Shown: positions 10,215 through 20,464 of the stretch, piece by piece | Numbering within the stretch: the stretch's first letter is position 1 | Layout: each line of letters begins with the position of its first letter | Origin: Heterostelium album PN500 | Lineage: Eukaryota; Evosea; Eumycetozoa; Acytosteliales; Acytosteliaceae | NCBI RefSeq assembly: GCF_000004825.1 | Contig: NW_008805083.1 | Coordinates: forward strand, 124,001-188,000 | DNA: 64,000 bases | Direction: 5' to 3' | Made by a program: the position numbers and the translations under genes | The notes under the pieces: generated by a model | The model's input: only the letters and a program-made list of their open reading frames with translations | Told to the model about the DNA's origin: nothing | The model's database searches: none

Positions 10215-12303
10215 ATGGTAAGTGAATTTGAGTGAAATCTAAAACAATCTATCTCATTATCTAATCCAATTGATTGTTTATTTTTATCTTTAAGATTATC
10301 GCAGTTAGAACACCTGTAGGTACAAAAAGAGTGGAAGTACCAGATGGATCAACAGTCAGATCGATCTACGAAAGCTTAAAGAATATGGGTGTCAATGTAG
10401 AGGGAACATATCTATCGATTTCCCCACGTGATCCACCAATGAAACCGGAATTAACAATCAGTCAATCCGGTATAAAACATGGTGATATGCTTTTATTAAT
10501 ATCTGTACAGTCAACAACAAATAGTAGTAACAATAACAACAATAATAGTAGTAGTAGTAGTAATAATAATAATAATAATACAGTTTCATCACCTGCATCA
10601 AGTCATTCAAGTTCAAATAGCTCAAGTGTTTCAAGTGGAAAATCATTGTCTTGCAAACATGCACCCGGTGACAAGTGTGTGTTTTGCTCAGATAGTTTGG
10701 GTGAGAAGAAGTGCACTCATCCCGAGTCGGCAACCTGTCCAAACTGTCAGGACAAGAAGTTCACCGGTAAGAAGTTAAAGTGGCTGTGCAATCATCCACC
10801 CGGTGGCAAGTGCAGCAACTGTCTCAGAGTACCAAAGAAAGTATCGTATAAATGTACACACGGTCCCAGTGCAGTATGTTCCAATTGTATAGATAAAGTA
10901 ACAAATAGCAATAGCAGTGGCGACGTCAATAGTGGTAATAGCGGCGCTTCTTCACCGGCCGGCGATCGTTCTTCGGCACCTTCATCTCCACCCAACTTGG
11001 ATGCAAACAACAACAACTATGTCGAGAAGCAGTCGCCATTCGCCAACAAGCAGAAGCCGGCTGCCGCTCCAGCCACCAAGTGCTTGCACGGCGCCAACGC
11101 AAAGTGTACAAACTGCTTGCCAAAAGACGATCCCAACGACACCGAACCACCCAAACGTAGATGCAAAAACCACGGTATCCACGGTAGCTGCATCGAGTGT
11201 ATCGAGTGGCGTGAGTCACTCAAGATGAAGTTGAAGAGTCAGGACGCTGCACATTGTCCGGGCGCAGCAATCGCCGTCACACCGGCCAACGAGTTCCAGC
11301 ACTACGTCAGCAGTCGCAAGTTTGAAGAGCAACGCATTGGATTCCTCTACGGTAACTTTTTGCAGGATGGATCGGTCTCTGTCGATGTAATATACGAACC
11401 ACCACAAAAGGGTGACAAGAAATCGGTTACTCTTCTCGAGGACAAATCAATTGACAAAATCGAATCACTCGCCAGCTTGCTGGGAATGACTCGTGTCGGA
11501 TGGATATTCTCGCATCCCTCAAGAAAATATGTTATGTCATCCTCGGAAATCTTGCAAGCCGCCAACTACCAAAATAAATTTGGTAACTCTTTTGTAACAT
11601 TAATTCTATCTGGTAAGTTAAGAGAGTTTTGCAAAACTCAGTCAAGTGTGTATATACATAGGATAAACAATACTAATCATTAATATTTGGTTTGATTATT
11701 ATTATAGTTAATAGTGAAGGTAATAGTAATTTAGAAGCATTCCAAGTCTCTGATCAAGCGATGAAGCTAGAGAAAACAGGAGAGTTCCAATCGAATCAAT
11801 CGGAGCCAACCATTTGTAAATTAAAATCACCGGTACTCGTCGAAGGTTCAGAGACTCTGAATGCAGACAACAATTTCTTTATAGTCACAGTTCCTGTCAA
11901 GGCAAGAGAAGACAAACCTGTCTTGAATTGTGTATTCCCAGTCAACAATAGAAATCCACCAACCTCTGACTCTGATCTCGCTTCCTACAAGATTGACAAT
12001 CAAGATCAATCCAAATTGACATTCTTTTCAGATTTCCATTTCCTTGTTTATTTATTAATGCATGGTATATTTGATTTAAATGTAAGTGTTTTTATTTATA
12101 AATAATTTAATAGTTTAATCTAAATACTTAAGAAACTAACAATGTTATCATTATTATTATCTATTTTTTTATCATCAAATTATTATTAGACTGATCTCCC
12201 ACTTATCTGCGATAATGTTAGATCGAGAACATCAAATAGTTTAGATATTTACTATGAGTTGATTGAAGCTCATGTTGGTGAACTTATTGGTCATGATCAT
12301 TAG
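10215..12303 (+). CDS. npl4: NPL4 nuclear protein localization factor, Cdc48/p97 cofactor
   Basis: Four exons, join(10215..10217, 10295..11612, 11708..12081, 12190..12303), encode 602 residues, close to the usual NPL4 length of about 600. Exon 1 is only the ATG codon; the next exon begins IIAVRTPVGTKR. Domains in order: a ubiquitin-like domain (about 2-80), an Asn/Ser linker, a Cys/His-rich region (about 120-300) and an MPN-like domain (about 320 to the end) containing GFLYGNFL, VIYEPPQKG and VGWIFSHPS. NPL4 pairs with UFD1 to direct the p97/Cdc48 ATPase to ubiquitylated substrates, for example in ER-associated degradation. The Cys-rich region has six C-x-H-type knuckles ending in C-x2-C, more than I expect for this family. 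The gene ends in TAG. Splice phases all agree. Confidence 0.92.
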
Positions 12304-12473
12304 ATCATTTATATATAAAAAAATCAATAATCAATCAAATAAACAAATAAACAGATATTCTAAATAAATAAAACAAAACACAAATAATATTATTACATTT
12401 ACTATTTTTTAATATAAATATTTATTTCTTGTTTTTTTTTTATTTTAGTTTATTGTTTTAATTATTATTTATT

Positions 12474-13331
12474 TTAATCACTTTCACTACTTGATGATTC
12501 TGATTCTGAAGAAGATGAAGATGATGATGATGATTTCTTTGATTTACTATTACTGTTGTTATTATTTGTTTTCTTTTTTGATGATTTATCTGATTCTGAC
12601 TCTGACTCTGACTCTGATGACTCCGACTCTGACTCTGATTCTGACTCTGAATCTGATGATTCCTTTTTACTCTTTTTACTATCTGTACTATTGCTATTGT
12701 CTAATTTAATCTTTTTATTCTTGGTGTCACTGGATGCACCCGATGTGGAAGCCGATGAGTTCTCTTCGTCGCTCTCGTCAGAGTCTGACTCTGAATCAGA
12801 TTTTTGTGCCTTTTCCTTCTTTCTCTTGTTGTAGCTACCACCGCCATAGTCAGAGTTTCTCTCTGAGATGTCACCGTCGTCTGTCTCGTAGTTGTTGGAT
12901 TTCAGTGGTGTTGTTACCAGTTCGTCCAGTGGAACGGGTGGTGTATTATCGCTACCCTTTCTATGGTGATGATGATTACCGTTGGCACCACCGATTCCGT
13001 TGGCGTCACCACCGACACCGCTACCACCGGCCGGGTCGTTTCCCTCGATCTCCATCATCGATTGGTTGCTCGCTTCGACACCGCCATCCTCGGCATTCTC
13101 TAGCGAGAGCTGCTCGTTGGCATCGGTGTCACCGTAGATCGATTTTGAGAGATACTTTTGAAAGTGTTGTAGATTGTTCGATATGATCTGGAAGAAGTCG
13201 TCGTTTCCACCGTTACCGGTGATGAACAACTTGTGATCGTTTTGTTGTTTACGCTCTACATTGAACTTTGATAACAACTCTAAAGCTTTCTCATTGGAAA
13301 TCTTTGATCTCTTTAAAACTTCAATATCCAT
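12474..13331 (-). CDS. Acidic Ser/Asp-rich low-complexity protein, function unknown
   Basis: A single exon of 285 residues. The first 80 residues look folded and mostly helical (MDIEVLKRSKISNEKALELL). The middle is Gly/Asn/His-rich, and the last 130 residues are runs of Ser with Glu/Asp interspersed with Lys clusters. That composition resembles acidic nucleolar or chromatin-associated proteins and casein-kinase-2 target regions. No recognised domain is present, so no function is assigned. It converges on npl4, with 170 bases between the stop codons. The DNA of the tail consists of tandem Ser/Asp codons and is prone to length change. Confidence 0.65.
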   Translation of the reverse strand: MDIEVLKRSKISNEKALELLSKFNVERKQQNDHKLFITGNGGNDDFFQIISNNLQHFQKYLSKSIYGDTDANEQLSLENAEDGGVEASNQSMMEIEGNDPAGGSGVGGDANGIGGANGNHHHHRKGSDNTPPVPLDELVTTPLKSNNYETDDGDISERNSDYGGGSYNKRKKEKAQKSDSESDSDESDEENSSASTSGASSDTKNKKIKLDNSNSTDSKKSKKESSDSESESESESESSESESESESDKSSKKKTNNNNSNSKSKKSSSSSSSSSESESSSSESD

Positions 13332-14143
13332 CTTTTTTTAAAAAACTTTATATCTATAATAATACTAAATTAAACATTACTTAAAAAATTATCATCAAAT
13401 TTCGTTTTATTCGTTTTTGCAAAAAAAATTATTTTTAATTTTAATTTTTTTTTTTTTTTGCTGCCCTTAAAATTTCTCTTCATACAAAATTTCTCATTAA
13501 CTCATCGCACCTCAACTCAACTCATTTAGATTTGTAAATAATGTTTGAGATTATTTCTTTATTTATTTGTGTTTTAAAAGAAAAAAATAAAATTTAAATT
13601 AAATAATCAAATAAATCATTTTTAATTTAATTATTTAATTTGTGTTAAATTTTTGGATAATAAATAATAAAAAAGATTTCATTATTGTTCACTTTACACA
13701 AATTAAATAATAATTATTTCAATATCTTACGAGAACTTCTAAAAAGGTAGTTCCATTTGTCTATTCTCGGGTTGAGAATAAAATAAAGAATGGATCGTAG
13801 ATATTAAAAAGCGAATAAAAAAAAAAGGAAGATGAATAGGAAATATCTTTAGAAATTTATTTTCAATCTTATTGAAGATGGTCATCTTAAGTTAAGTTCT
13901 AATGATCAGAACTGGTGTTTTTAATTTATAAGGATTTTATTTTATTTTATAATTTACAATAAATATTTTTGTGGGTGACGTACCTTTTCAAAGAATATAT
14001 TGTATTTATTTTTATTCTATGCTGCGAGAATTTGTATTTTGGAAGTTTCCAACACTTCACGAGAAAGATCATTCGTGTTTATTTCACTTCGTCAATATTT
14101 TACGGATACAGCTTACTATACGAAGTGAAATATTAGATTTTTA
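13332..14143. other. AT-rich spacer
   Basis: This spacer of about 800 bases holds the promoter of the acidic protein and T/A runs. Its last part, 14080-14132, carries a perfect 13-base inverted repeat listed separately. No gene is supported. Confidence 0.5.
14080..14132. repeat. Perfect 13-base inverted repeat, 27-base loop
   Basis: The arms at 14080-14092 (TATTTCACTTCGT) and 14120-14132 (ACGAAGTGAAATA) are exactly complementary. The repeat ends 11 bases before the ATG of the possible small gene at 14144. It could be an RNA hairpin in a leader, a dimeric protein site, or a remnant of a small element. Confidence 0.7.
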
Positions 14144-14461
14144 ATGAAACAGGCTCCTCTCGAAGGAGACAAAGGTTTATTCCCACCATCATTCTTAAGT
14201 TTTCCAAGATTTTTTCGCAATTGTTTTTAAAAAAAAACAAACTTTTTAGTTCTCGAAGTCGTTTTGAATAACACCAATCTTAAATTTCAATATAACCTGC
14301 TCTCTCACCAAATCAAAATCATCGACATCATCAACTGTTTAGTCTACAATAAGGGTGATAGTTTTCTCCCCGAAAAGATCAAGGTGGTTTTTGCAAAAAA
14401 ATCAGCTGATGATTTGCGAAAAAACCTCAAGTTCCGAAAAGATCAAGATGATATTACTTAA
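14144..14461 (+). CDS. Possible small two-exon gene, 80 residues, unknown
   Basis: Exons join(14144..14174, 14250..14461) would encode 80 residues. The intron starts GTTTAT, a weaker donor than its neighbours, and ends TTTTTAG. The second part has protein-like codon choice with many C-ending codons and a mixed composition (NLLSHQIKIIDIINCLVYN, then a Lys/Asp-rich tail) unlike the surrounding spacer. No family is recognised. It could be a real small gene, the last exon of a decayed gene, or chance. The exon 1 assignment is the weakest part. Confidence 0.35.
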
Positions 14462-14652
14462 AAAATCTACTGTTTTTATTTAAAAAATCTCAATATTGAT
14501 GATTTTTAATAAAATTTTAAACTAATATCTGTTTGGGATCAAACATAAATCAAACTATTTTATGATATCATTAATCATTTTCCTAAACCACTCTTCTTAC
14601 TTATATATATATTTATAATATAATTCTTTATATAAAGAACGACTCTTAGAAA

Positions 14653-16691
14653 ATGATAAAATCAGTCATCCTCATCTTATCATTATTATCTTTAATTTCA
14701 TATAGTGTTGCAAACCAATTGGAATGCACTGTTGTCGCTGGTGCTCCATGTACATCTGGGTAAGAAATCATCACAAGTTTTTGAAAAAAAAAAAAAAAAA
14801 AAAAAAGTTAATGTTTTTTTATTAACTTTTATTTGTATTCTACCTACTATTTATATATAGATCATGTGCTACAGTTACTCTTTGTTTGACATGGTTAGCT
14901 AATCAAGTACAACTCAATCCATCATATAATGTTACTGTTGTAACTTTGAACGACAATACCTACGATTGTCCGGGTGTTTTCCCAACTGCTTCTTTCCCAA
15001 GATCAGCTGTTCACATTTTCAGAACCACCAACGATATTAACATTCTTTGTAATGTAAGTAATAATTTGAGGAAAGAAACAATCATCTTACTTAAGTAAAT
15101 ATAAATTTATTAATTATCTTATCAATATATATATATATTTCGTAGACACCATTTATCGATGTTAATTTACCATCACCAACCAATATTGTTTTCGAAGGTA
15201 TCACTTTCTATAGACACTCACCATTGATTTTGGCTCCAATGCTCAAGTTCAAGAATTTGAATGCCTCTGCTGCCGCACTCCCAACTTTGTACTTTTTCTG
15301 ATGGTGCTTTGGCCAACATCGAAGGTGGTGCCATCAATGTCTTCAACATGAATATCGACATTTTCAACTCAACCGTTATCAACTGTACCTCACCATACAG
15401 CACCATCATCGCCAACTCCACCGCTGGAAACAATACTTTAATTAGTGTTTGGTACTCAACCGTCTTTTTGAACAACGCTACTGTCGGTGGTATCATCAAC
15501 GGTCACAACATCATCATCGAAGACTCGCAATTCTACAACAACTCAATCTCTGGTGTTATCAACGCCACCGTGAGTGTTTCGATCGACAACAGTTTCTTCA
15601 CTGAGAACTTCAACAATGTCACCAAGGGTGGTGCCGGTGTCGCCAGTGCACCAAAGATCTTCGCCACCAGCTCGATCTTCTCCAAGAACTACGGTGTCAA
15701 GGGTGGTGTTTTCTTCTCTGACCAATACCAGTACAAGACTCTCGGTGTCACCGTCGATGACTGCGAGTTCACTGAGAACACTGCCTTTGAGAATGGTGGT
15801 GTCGCCGTTGCCTCGAACTTTGTCATCTCCAACTCTGCCTTCCTCAACAATGTCGCCCCATTCGGTGGTGCCATCAACGCCAACAACCTCAACGCCACCA
15901 ACTCGCTCTTCAACAACAACACCGCAATTCGTTCTCTTTTCAGCGGTGGTATGGGTGGTGCTATCATGGCATACAACAACGTTTCACTCGTCAACTGTCA
16001 AGTCAACGGAAACGAAGCCTATTCTTTCGCCGGTGCCATCTACTCTGACCAAAGCAACTCCAAGAATACCTTCTACGCCTCGAACACCACTTTCGATGAC
16101 AACAAAGTCACCAGATACGACGGTGCCGGTGGTGCTATCTACTTCAGTGTCGACGATGTCGTACTCCTCAAGGTTAACATTGTGAACTCTTCATTCGCCA
16201 ACAATCTCGCTGGAAAGGGTGGTGCTATTGTAAGTATACTTTCACTTAACCCTATCAAAGTCGCAAACATATTAAACTAACATATCATTATCAAACTTTA
16301 GTATATCACTGATTACTATCCAAGCAGTCCATACAACTACGTCTTCAACATGAAGAACACTGTTTTCTTTAATAACTATGCTAACGACCAAGGTGGTGCC
16401 ATCTACTTCAGAACCTATCCAACCAAGTTGGTTGGTGGTCTCTTCATCGACAACGATGCCGGTGTCTCACAAACAGCCACATTCACCAAGATCCCAACAT
16501 CACTCAATATCGTCAAGGTTTTCTCATCGATTCTCTTGAACGCCAGCAACTATTTGGTACCAATCGTCAAGGATCCAAACACCTCACCATACGTTATGGC
16601 CTACGGTGTTGTCGGTCACTGTCCAAACGGATGTGCAACCATCAGTCTTTCAGGTCAAGTCACTGCTTGTTCAACCACCACCTGTTCATAA
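14653..16691 (+). CDS. Secreted right-handed beta-helix / Pmp-repeat-like protein, with an apparent one-base frame change
   Basis: Four exons, join(14653..14759, 14861..15053, 15146..16229, 16302..16691), would encode about 590 residues if one base is discounted. The start MIKSVILILSLLSLISYS is a clear signal peptide. The body consists of repeating GGAI or GGA motifs followed by hydrophobic strands and short Asn-rich turns (FSDGALANIEGGAINVFN, GKGGAI, DQGGAIYF), as in pectin-lyase-fold and chlamydial Pmp-like repeat proteins. In exon 3 the frame meets TGA at 15299-15301, while homologous sequence continues at once in the +1 frame. A run of five T at 15293-15297 would fit as four. Cys residues at the very end suggest a disulphide-capped helix. 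C-ending codons dominate, so it may be well expressed. Likely extracellular or cell-surface; function unknown. Confidence 0.75.
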
Positions 16692-17195
16692 ATCAAAACA
16701 TATATATAAATAAGATAAAATAACTTTTTTTTTTTTATTCCTTTTTCCCCCATCGATATCAAATATGACCGATCAAATAAAACTCAAATAATAAAACCAC
16801 AAGATATATAAATTTAATAATCATTTAATTATAATTATTAAGAAATCAAAATTGAAAAAGAAATTATTTGTTTACTCAAATTTATTTGAAATCTCTCATT
16901 AGCTCCTATTCATTGAACAAAATTAAACTTTTAATTTTTATCTTATTTCTTTTTCTATTTTTTTTTAATGCTTTTTTTGTCATTGTTAATGAGTCCAACA
17001 AGCGAACCAAATAAGTAAATATTATCTGTCGCTTATTGTTTTTTGTTTTTTTTTTTTTGAACAAAAAACATTGTGTGAATTTCATTTTTAATTAATTTAA
17101 TTGTCGTCATACACAAATATATAAATATATAAATAGTTAATTATCTATAATATTATTATTTGAGTATTGTTAATCATCATATATATAAAAACATA
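16692..17195. other. AT-rich spacer upstream of the PTPA gene
   Basis: These 504 bases hold the beta-helix gene's 3' flank and the presumed PTPA promoter. T runs occur at 16724-16735 and 17040-17060. Nothing else is seen. Confidence 0.55.
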
Positions 17196-18339
17196 ATGTC
17201 AACATCATCAACTAGTAATGAAGAATTTGTTACACCGATGAAATTACCAGCATCTCATCAATATGTTGTACCATCAAAAGTAATCACCAGTCCAGTTGAA
17301 TTGAATCAATTCCTAGCGTCAAACACTGCCAAATCATTACTTTTATTCATACAGAGACTAGGTGATATTGTAGTTAGTAAATCTAATTCATATCAATGTA
17401 ATGTTTCAAATGTAAGTGTTATATAGTAATTACTTTAAATTAAATGTAAGAAAAGCAAAGCAAATACTAACATGTGTGGTGGGTATATGTTACATTTTTT
17501 CTATAGACTGTAAATACAATGATCGAAGTATTGAATCAGGTGAATCAGTGGATAGATGAAATACCACCATTGTCACAACCAATGCGATATGGAAACAAAG
17601 CATATAGAACTTGGAATCAACGTTTGTTGGACAATGTCGAGGAGCTACACAAGCGATTCGTACCGGAATCGATGCACAGCGCCATACAGGAGCTGTCACC
17701 ATACTTGATCGATGCGATGGGCAATGCAACCAGACTCGACTATGGCACCGGTCACGAGTTGCACTTTGTCGCGTGGCTCTACTGTCTGCGTGCTGTAGGT
17801 GTGGTCGGTGTCGACGATGAGACTGCACTCGTACTCAAGGTGTTCCCCACCTACCTCACACTGATACGCAAACTCCAGAGAATCTACGGACTGGAACCGG
17901 CAGGAACACACGGTGTCTGGTCACTCGACGACTACCAATTCATCCCATTCATCTGGGGTGCAGCGCAACTCACCGACACCACATTCAAACCCATAGACAT
18001 CCTCTCATCCGCCATCATAGATCAAAACTATGAAAACTATATGTATTTTGCATGTATAAAATTTATAAACACCGTATGTATTTTAATAACCAAAATAATT
18101 TGTATATTGAATATTAACAACATGGCAATAACAACAACAACAATAATTATAACAATAATTATTAGGTTAAAAAAGGACCTTTTCACGAACATTCACCAGA
18201 TTTGTATAATATCAGTGGAGCAGCTTCTTGGAGTAAGATACATCAGGGAATGATGAAGAAGTTCTACGCGGAAGTAGTAACAAAAGTACCTATTATGCAA
18301 CACTTTTTGTTTGGCTCAATATTTGTTTTTAAAGTTTAA
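17196..18339 (+). CDS. ptpa: Serine/threonine protein phosphatase 2A activator (PTPA), peptidyl-prolyl isomerase family
   Basis: Three exons, join(17196..17411, 17507..18073, 18166..18339), encode 318 residues, the normal family length. Diagnostic motifs include [57 protein letters not shown] and [17 protein letters not shown] folds PP2A catalytic subunits into their active form in an ATP-dependent way. All splice sites are GT-AG and in phase. The C-terminus QHFLFGSIF matches the family's usual end. Confidence is high. Confidence 0.93.
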
Positions 18340-19497
18340 GTAACTATTAAATTTATTTTATTTTTAGAAAAAAAAAAAAAAAAAAAAAAACAAAGATATT
18401 GTTTGTGTTTTTAATATATTAAATCTCAATTAATTGTTTGTTTTATTATAAATCTAATCATTATTCCCTTCCTGCACTTTAAAAGGTTGATCTCACTCAC
18501 TTGCTCTTAAAAGTACAAAGTAAGTTCCCACTCAAATGTGGGGTGACAGAGAATGATCACACCCAAATATATAAAGAAATTTATAAACCCCTTTTTTGAT
18601 TATAATCTTGGACCATTATATCATATCTTTTTGTTGTGTTGTTGAGCATAATGATTCATAAGTTTTGCCGCCACACTTTCTTTTTTTTGATTAAAAAAAC
18701 CCACCTACTGTTCATCAAAAATGTTTAACAAAAAGTTTTTTTTTGAAAATCAGATTCCCAACTTTGTTTTTTTTTTTTTTTTTTTTTCATTTTTTTTAAA
18801 CAATCTTAGGTAGGTTGATGTTGTTGTATATGTGGGGTGACAAAAGTTTCGACTTATTGTTTTTTTTTAAAATATTTTTATATTATTATTTTTTAGAAAA
18901 GAAAGAAAAATAAATTAATAATTAATAGTTAATAATTAATCATTTTATTTATATCTTATCGTTTCATTCGTCGATAGCACAATCAATAATATTACAATAA
19001 TATAATATTACACTACTTTCTTGTACAATCATCAGTCTAGTATAACAACAGCAGCACACACCACTCACAGTCACAATCGTTTTATACAAATCTTGCGACA
19101 CACACACACACACAAACAATAAAATTATAAAAATACAATTAAAATTATTAGATGATTGATTTGTGTAAACAATAAAGAGTTGTTCAACAAACGAAATTGA
19201 TAAGCAGTCACACCACTGTAACATATCTATCAAACATTACAAAATTACCAACATACAATTATAAATAGTTAGTTTTAGCAGATTAGTTAATTAGTCAGAT
19301 TATTTAGTTTTAAAGTAAATAAATAAGATATCTAAAGAATATAAATAATAATAAATATAAATAAATAATAATAATAAAAAAGAAATATAAAATTTATATA
19401 TTGTTAGTTAGAACTTAAAAAGTTAAGTTTAGCATCAACTCAATTGGTAGATACAAACCCAGTAAGGTAGGTAGAGAGCAATAGATATGATCATAGA

Positions 19498-19563
19498 TTA
19501 GGTTAGGTTATGTTAGGTTAGGTTAGGTTAGGATGATTCAGGTCAGGTCATGTCAGGTCATGT
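19498..19563 (+). repeat. Pentamer array: (TTAGG)7-like followed by (CAGGT)5-like
   Basis: Seven 5-base units at 19498-19532 are TTAGG except for one TTATG. After a short break, five units at 19539-19563 are CAGGT or CATGT. The second block equals TCAGG in another register, so both blocks may derive from one array. It resembles arthropod telomere repeats only in sequence; here it is interstitial. Confidence 0.8.
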
Positions 19564-20438
19564 TATAGATTTTTGTTTTTTATATATATGTTTGTATATG
19601 TCTTGTTTTGTTTTGTTTCATTGTTAAGAATTGAATGTTCTTAATATTATTATTATTATTATTATTATATTTTTATTTGAAATCAATATTTTGTAAAATT
19701 TTCTCTCTCATTCTCACTCCCTATCAAAATGAGATAGTTACAGGTCAAGGATAACAACAATTGTGGTTGTTGTTGAACATCCAGAATTTCGACCGTATTT
19801 TAAAATTAGAATTCAATTGGTCAATTAAAGTTAATCTTCATTCTGTTTGATTTGTAAAATCTTATATTTATGCTTTATACCTCATTTGGAAGTGTTGGTG
19901 TTTTATCATGTTCATATTGGTTATAACCACAAGAACAAGATCTTCAACTTCACTTCCCCCAATAAATCAATAATAAATAATAATAGTATTTAGTAAATCA
20001 TTTTATTTTGTAAATAAATAAATTAGATATACTAGACATTGTAATAGCTATATATGTATTTGTAATTGAATTGGATTGTCATTCCAACAACAACAACAAT
20101 AGTGGTGGCAGTAGCAAAATAACAAGAATAACAATCACAATAACAATGACAATAATAACAACAAATATTACCATGTACCAACAGTACACCAATTATCAAA
20201 AGAGTTACTCAATTTCATATATTTAAAAATATCAAATGGTTGTATCTATTTTAAGACGACATTTGCGACACTTGTCACCCATTAGATAAATCATTGGACA
20301 TAAACAGTACTTTAGTCATTGTTTTTTTTTTCTATATTGCAATTGTCATATAAAAATTGTATAGATTCAATCTGTAGATAATAATTTAATCGATGACAAT
20401 GACAATAATTACTTATTGCTAATTTTATCATATAAGAT

Positions 20439-20464
20439 TATATATATATATATATATATATATA
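20439..20464. repeat. (TA)13 microsatellite
   Basis: Thirteen perfect TA units lie in the long spacer upstream of HMG-CoA reductase. Confidence 0.85.
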
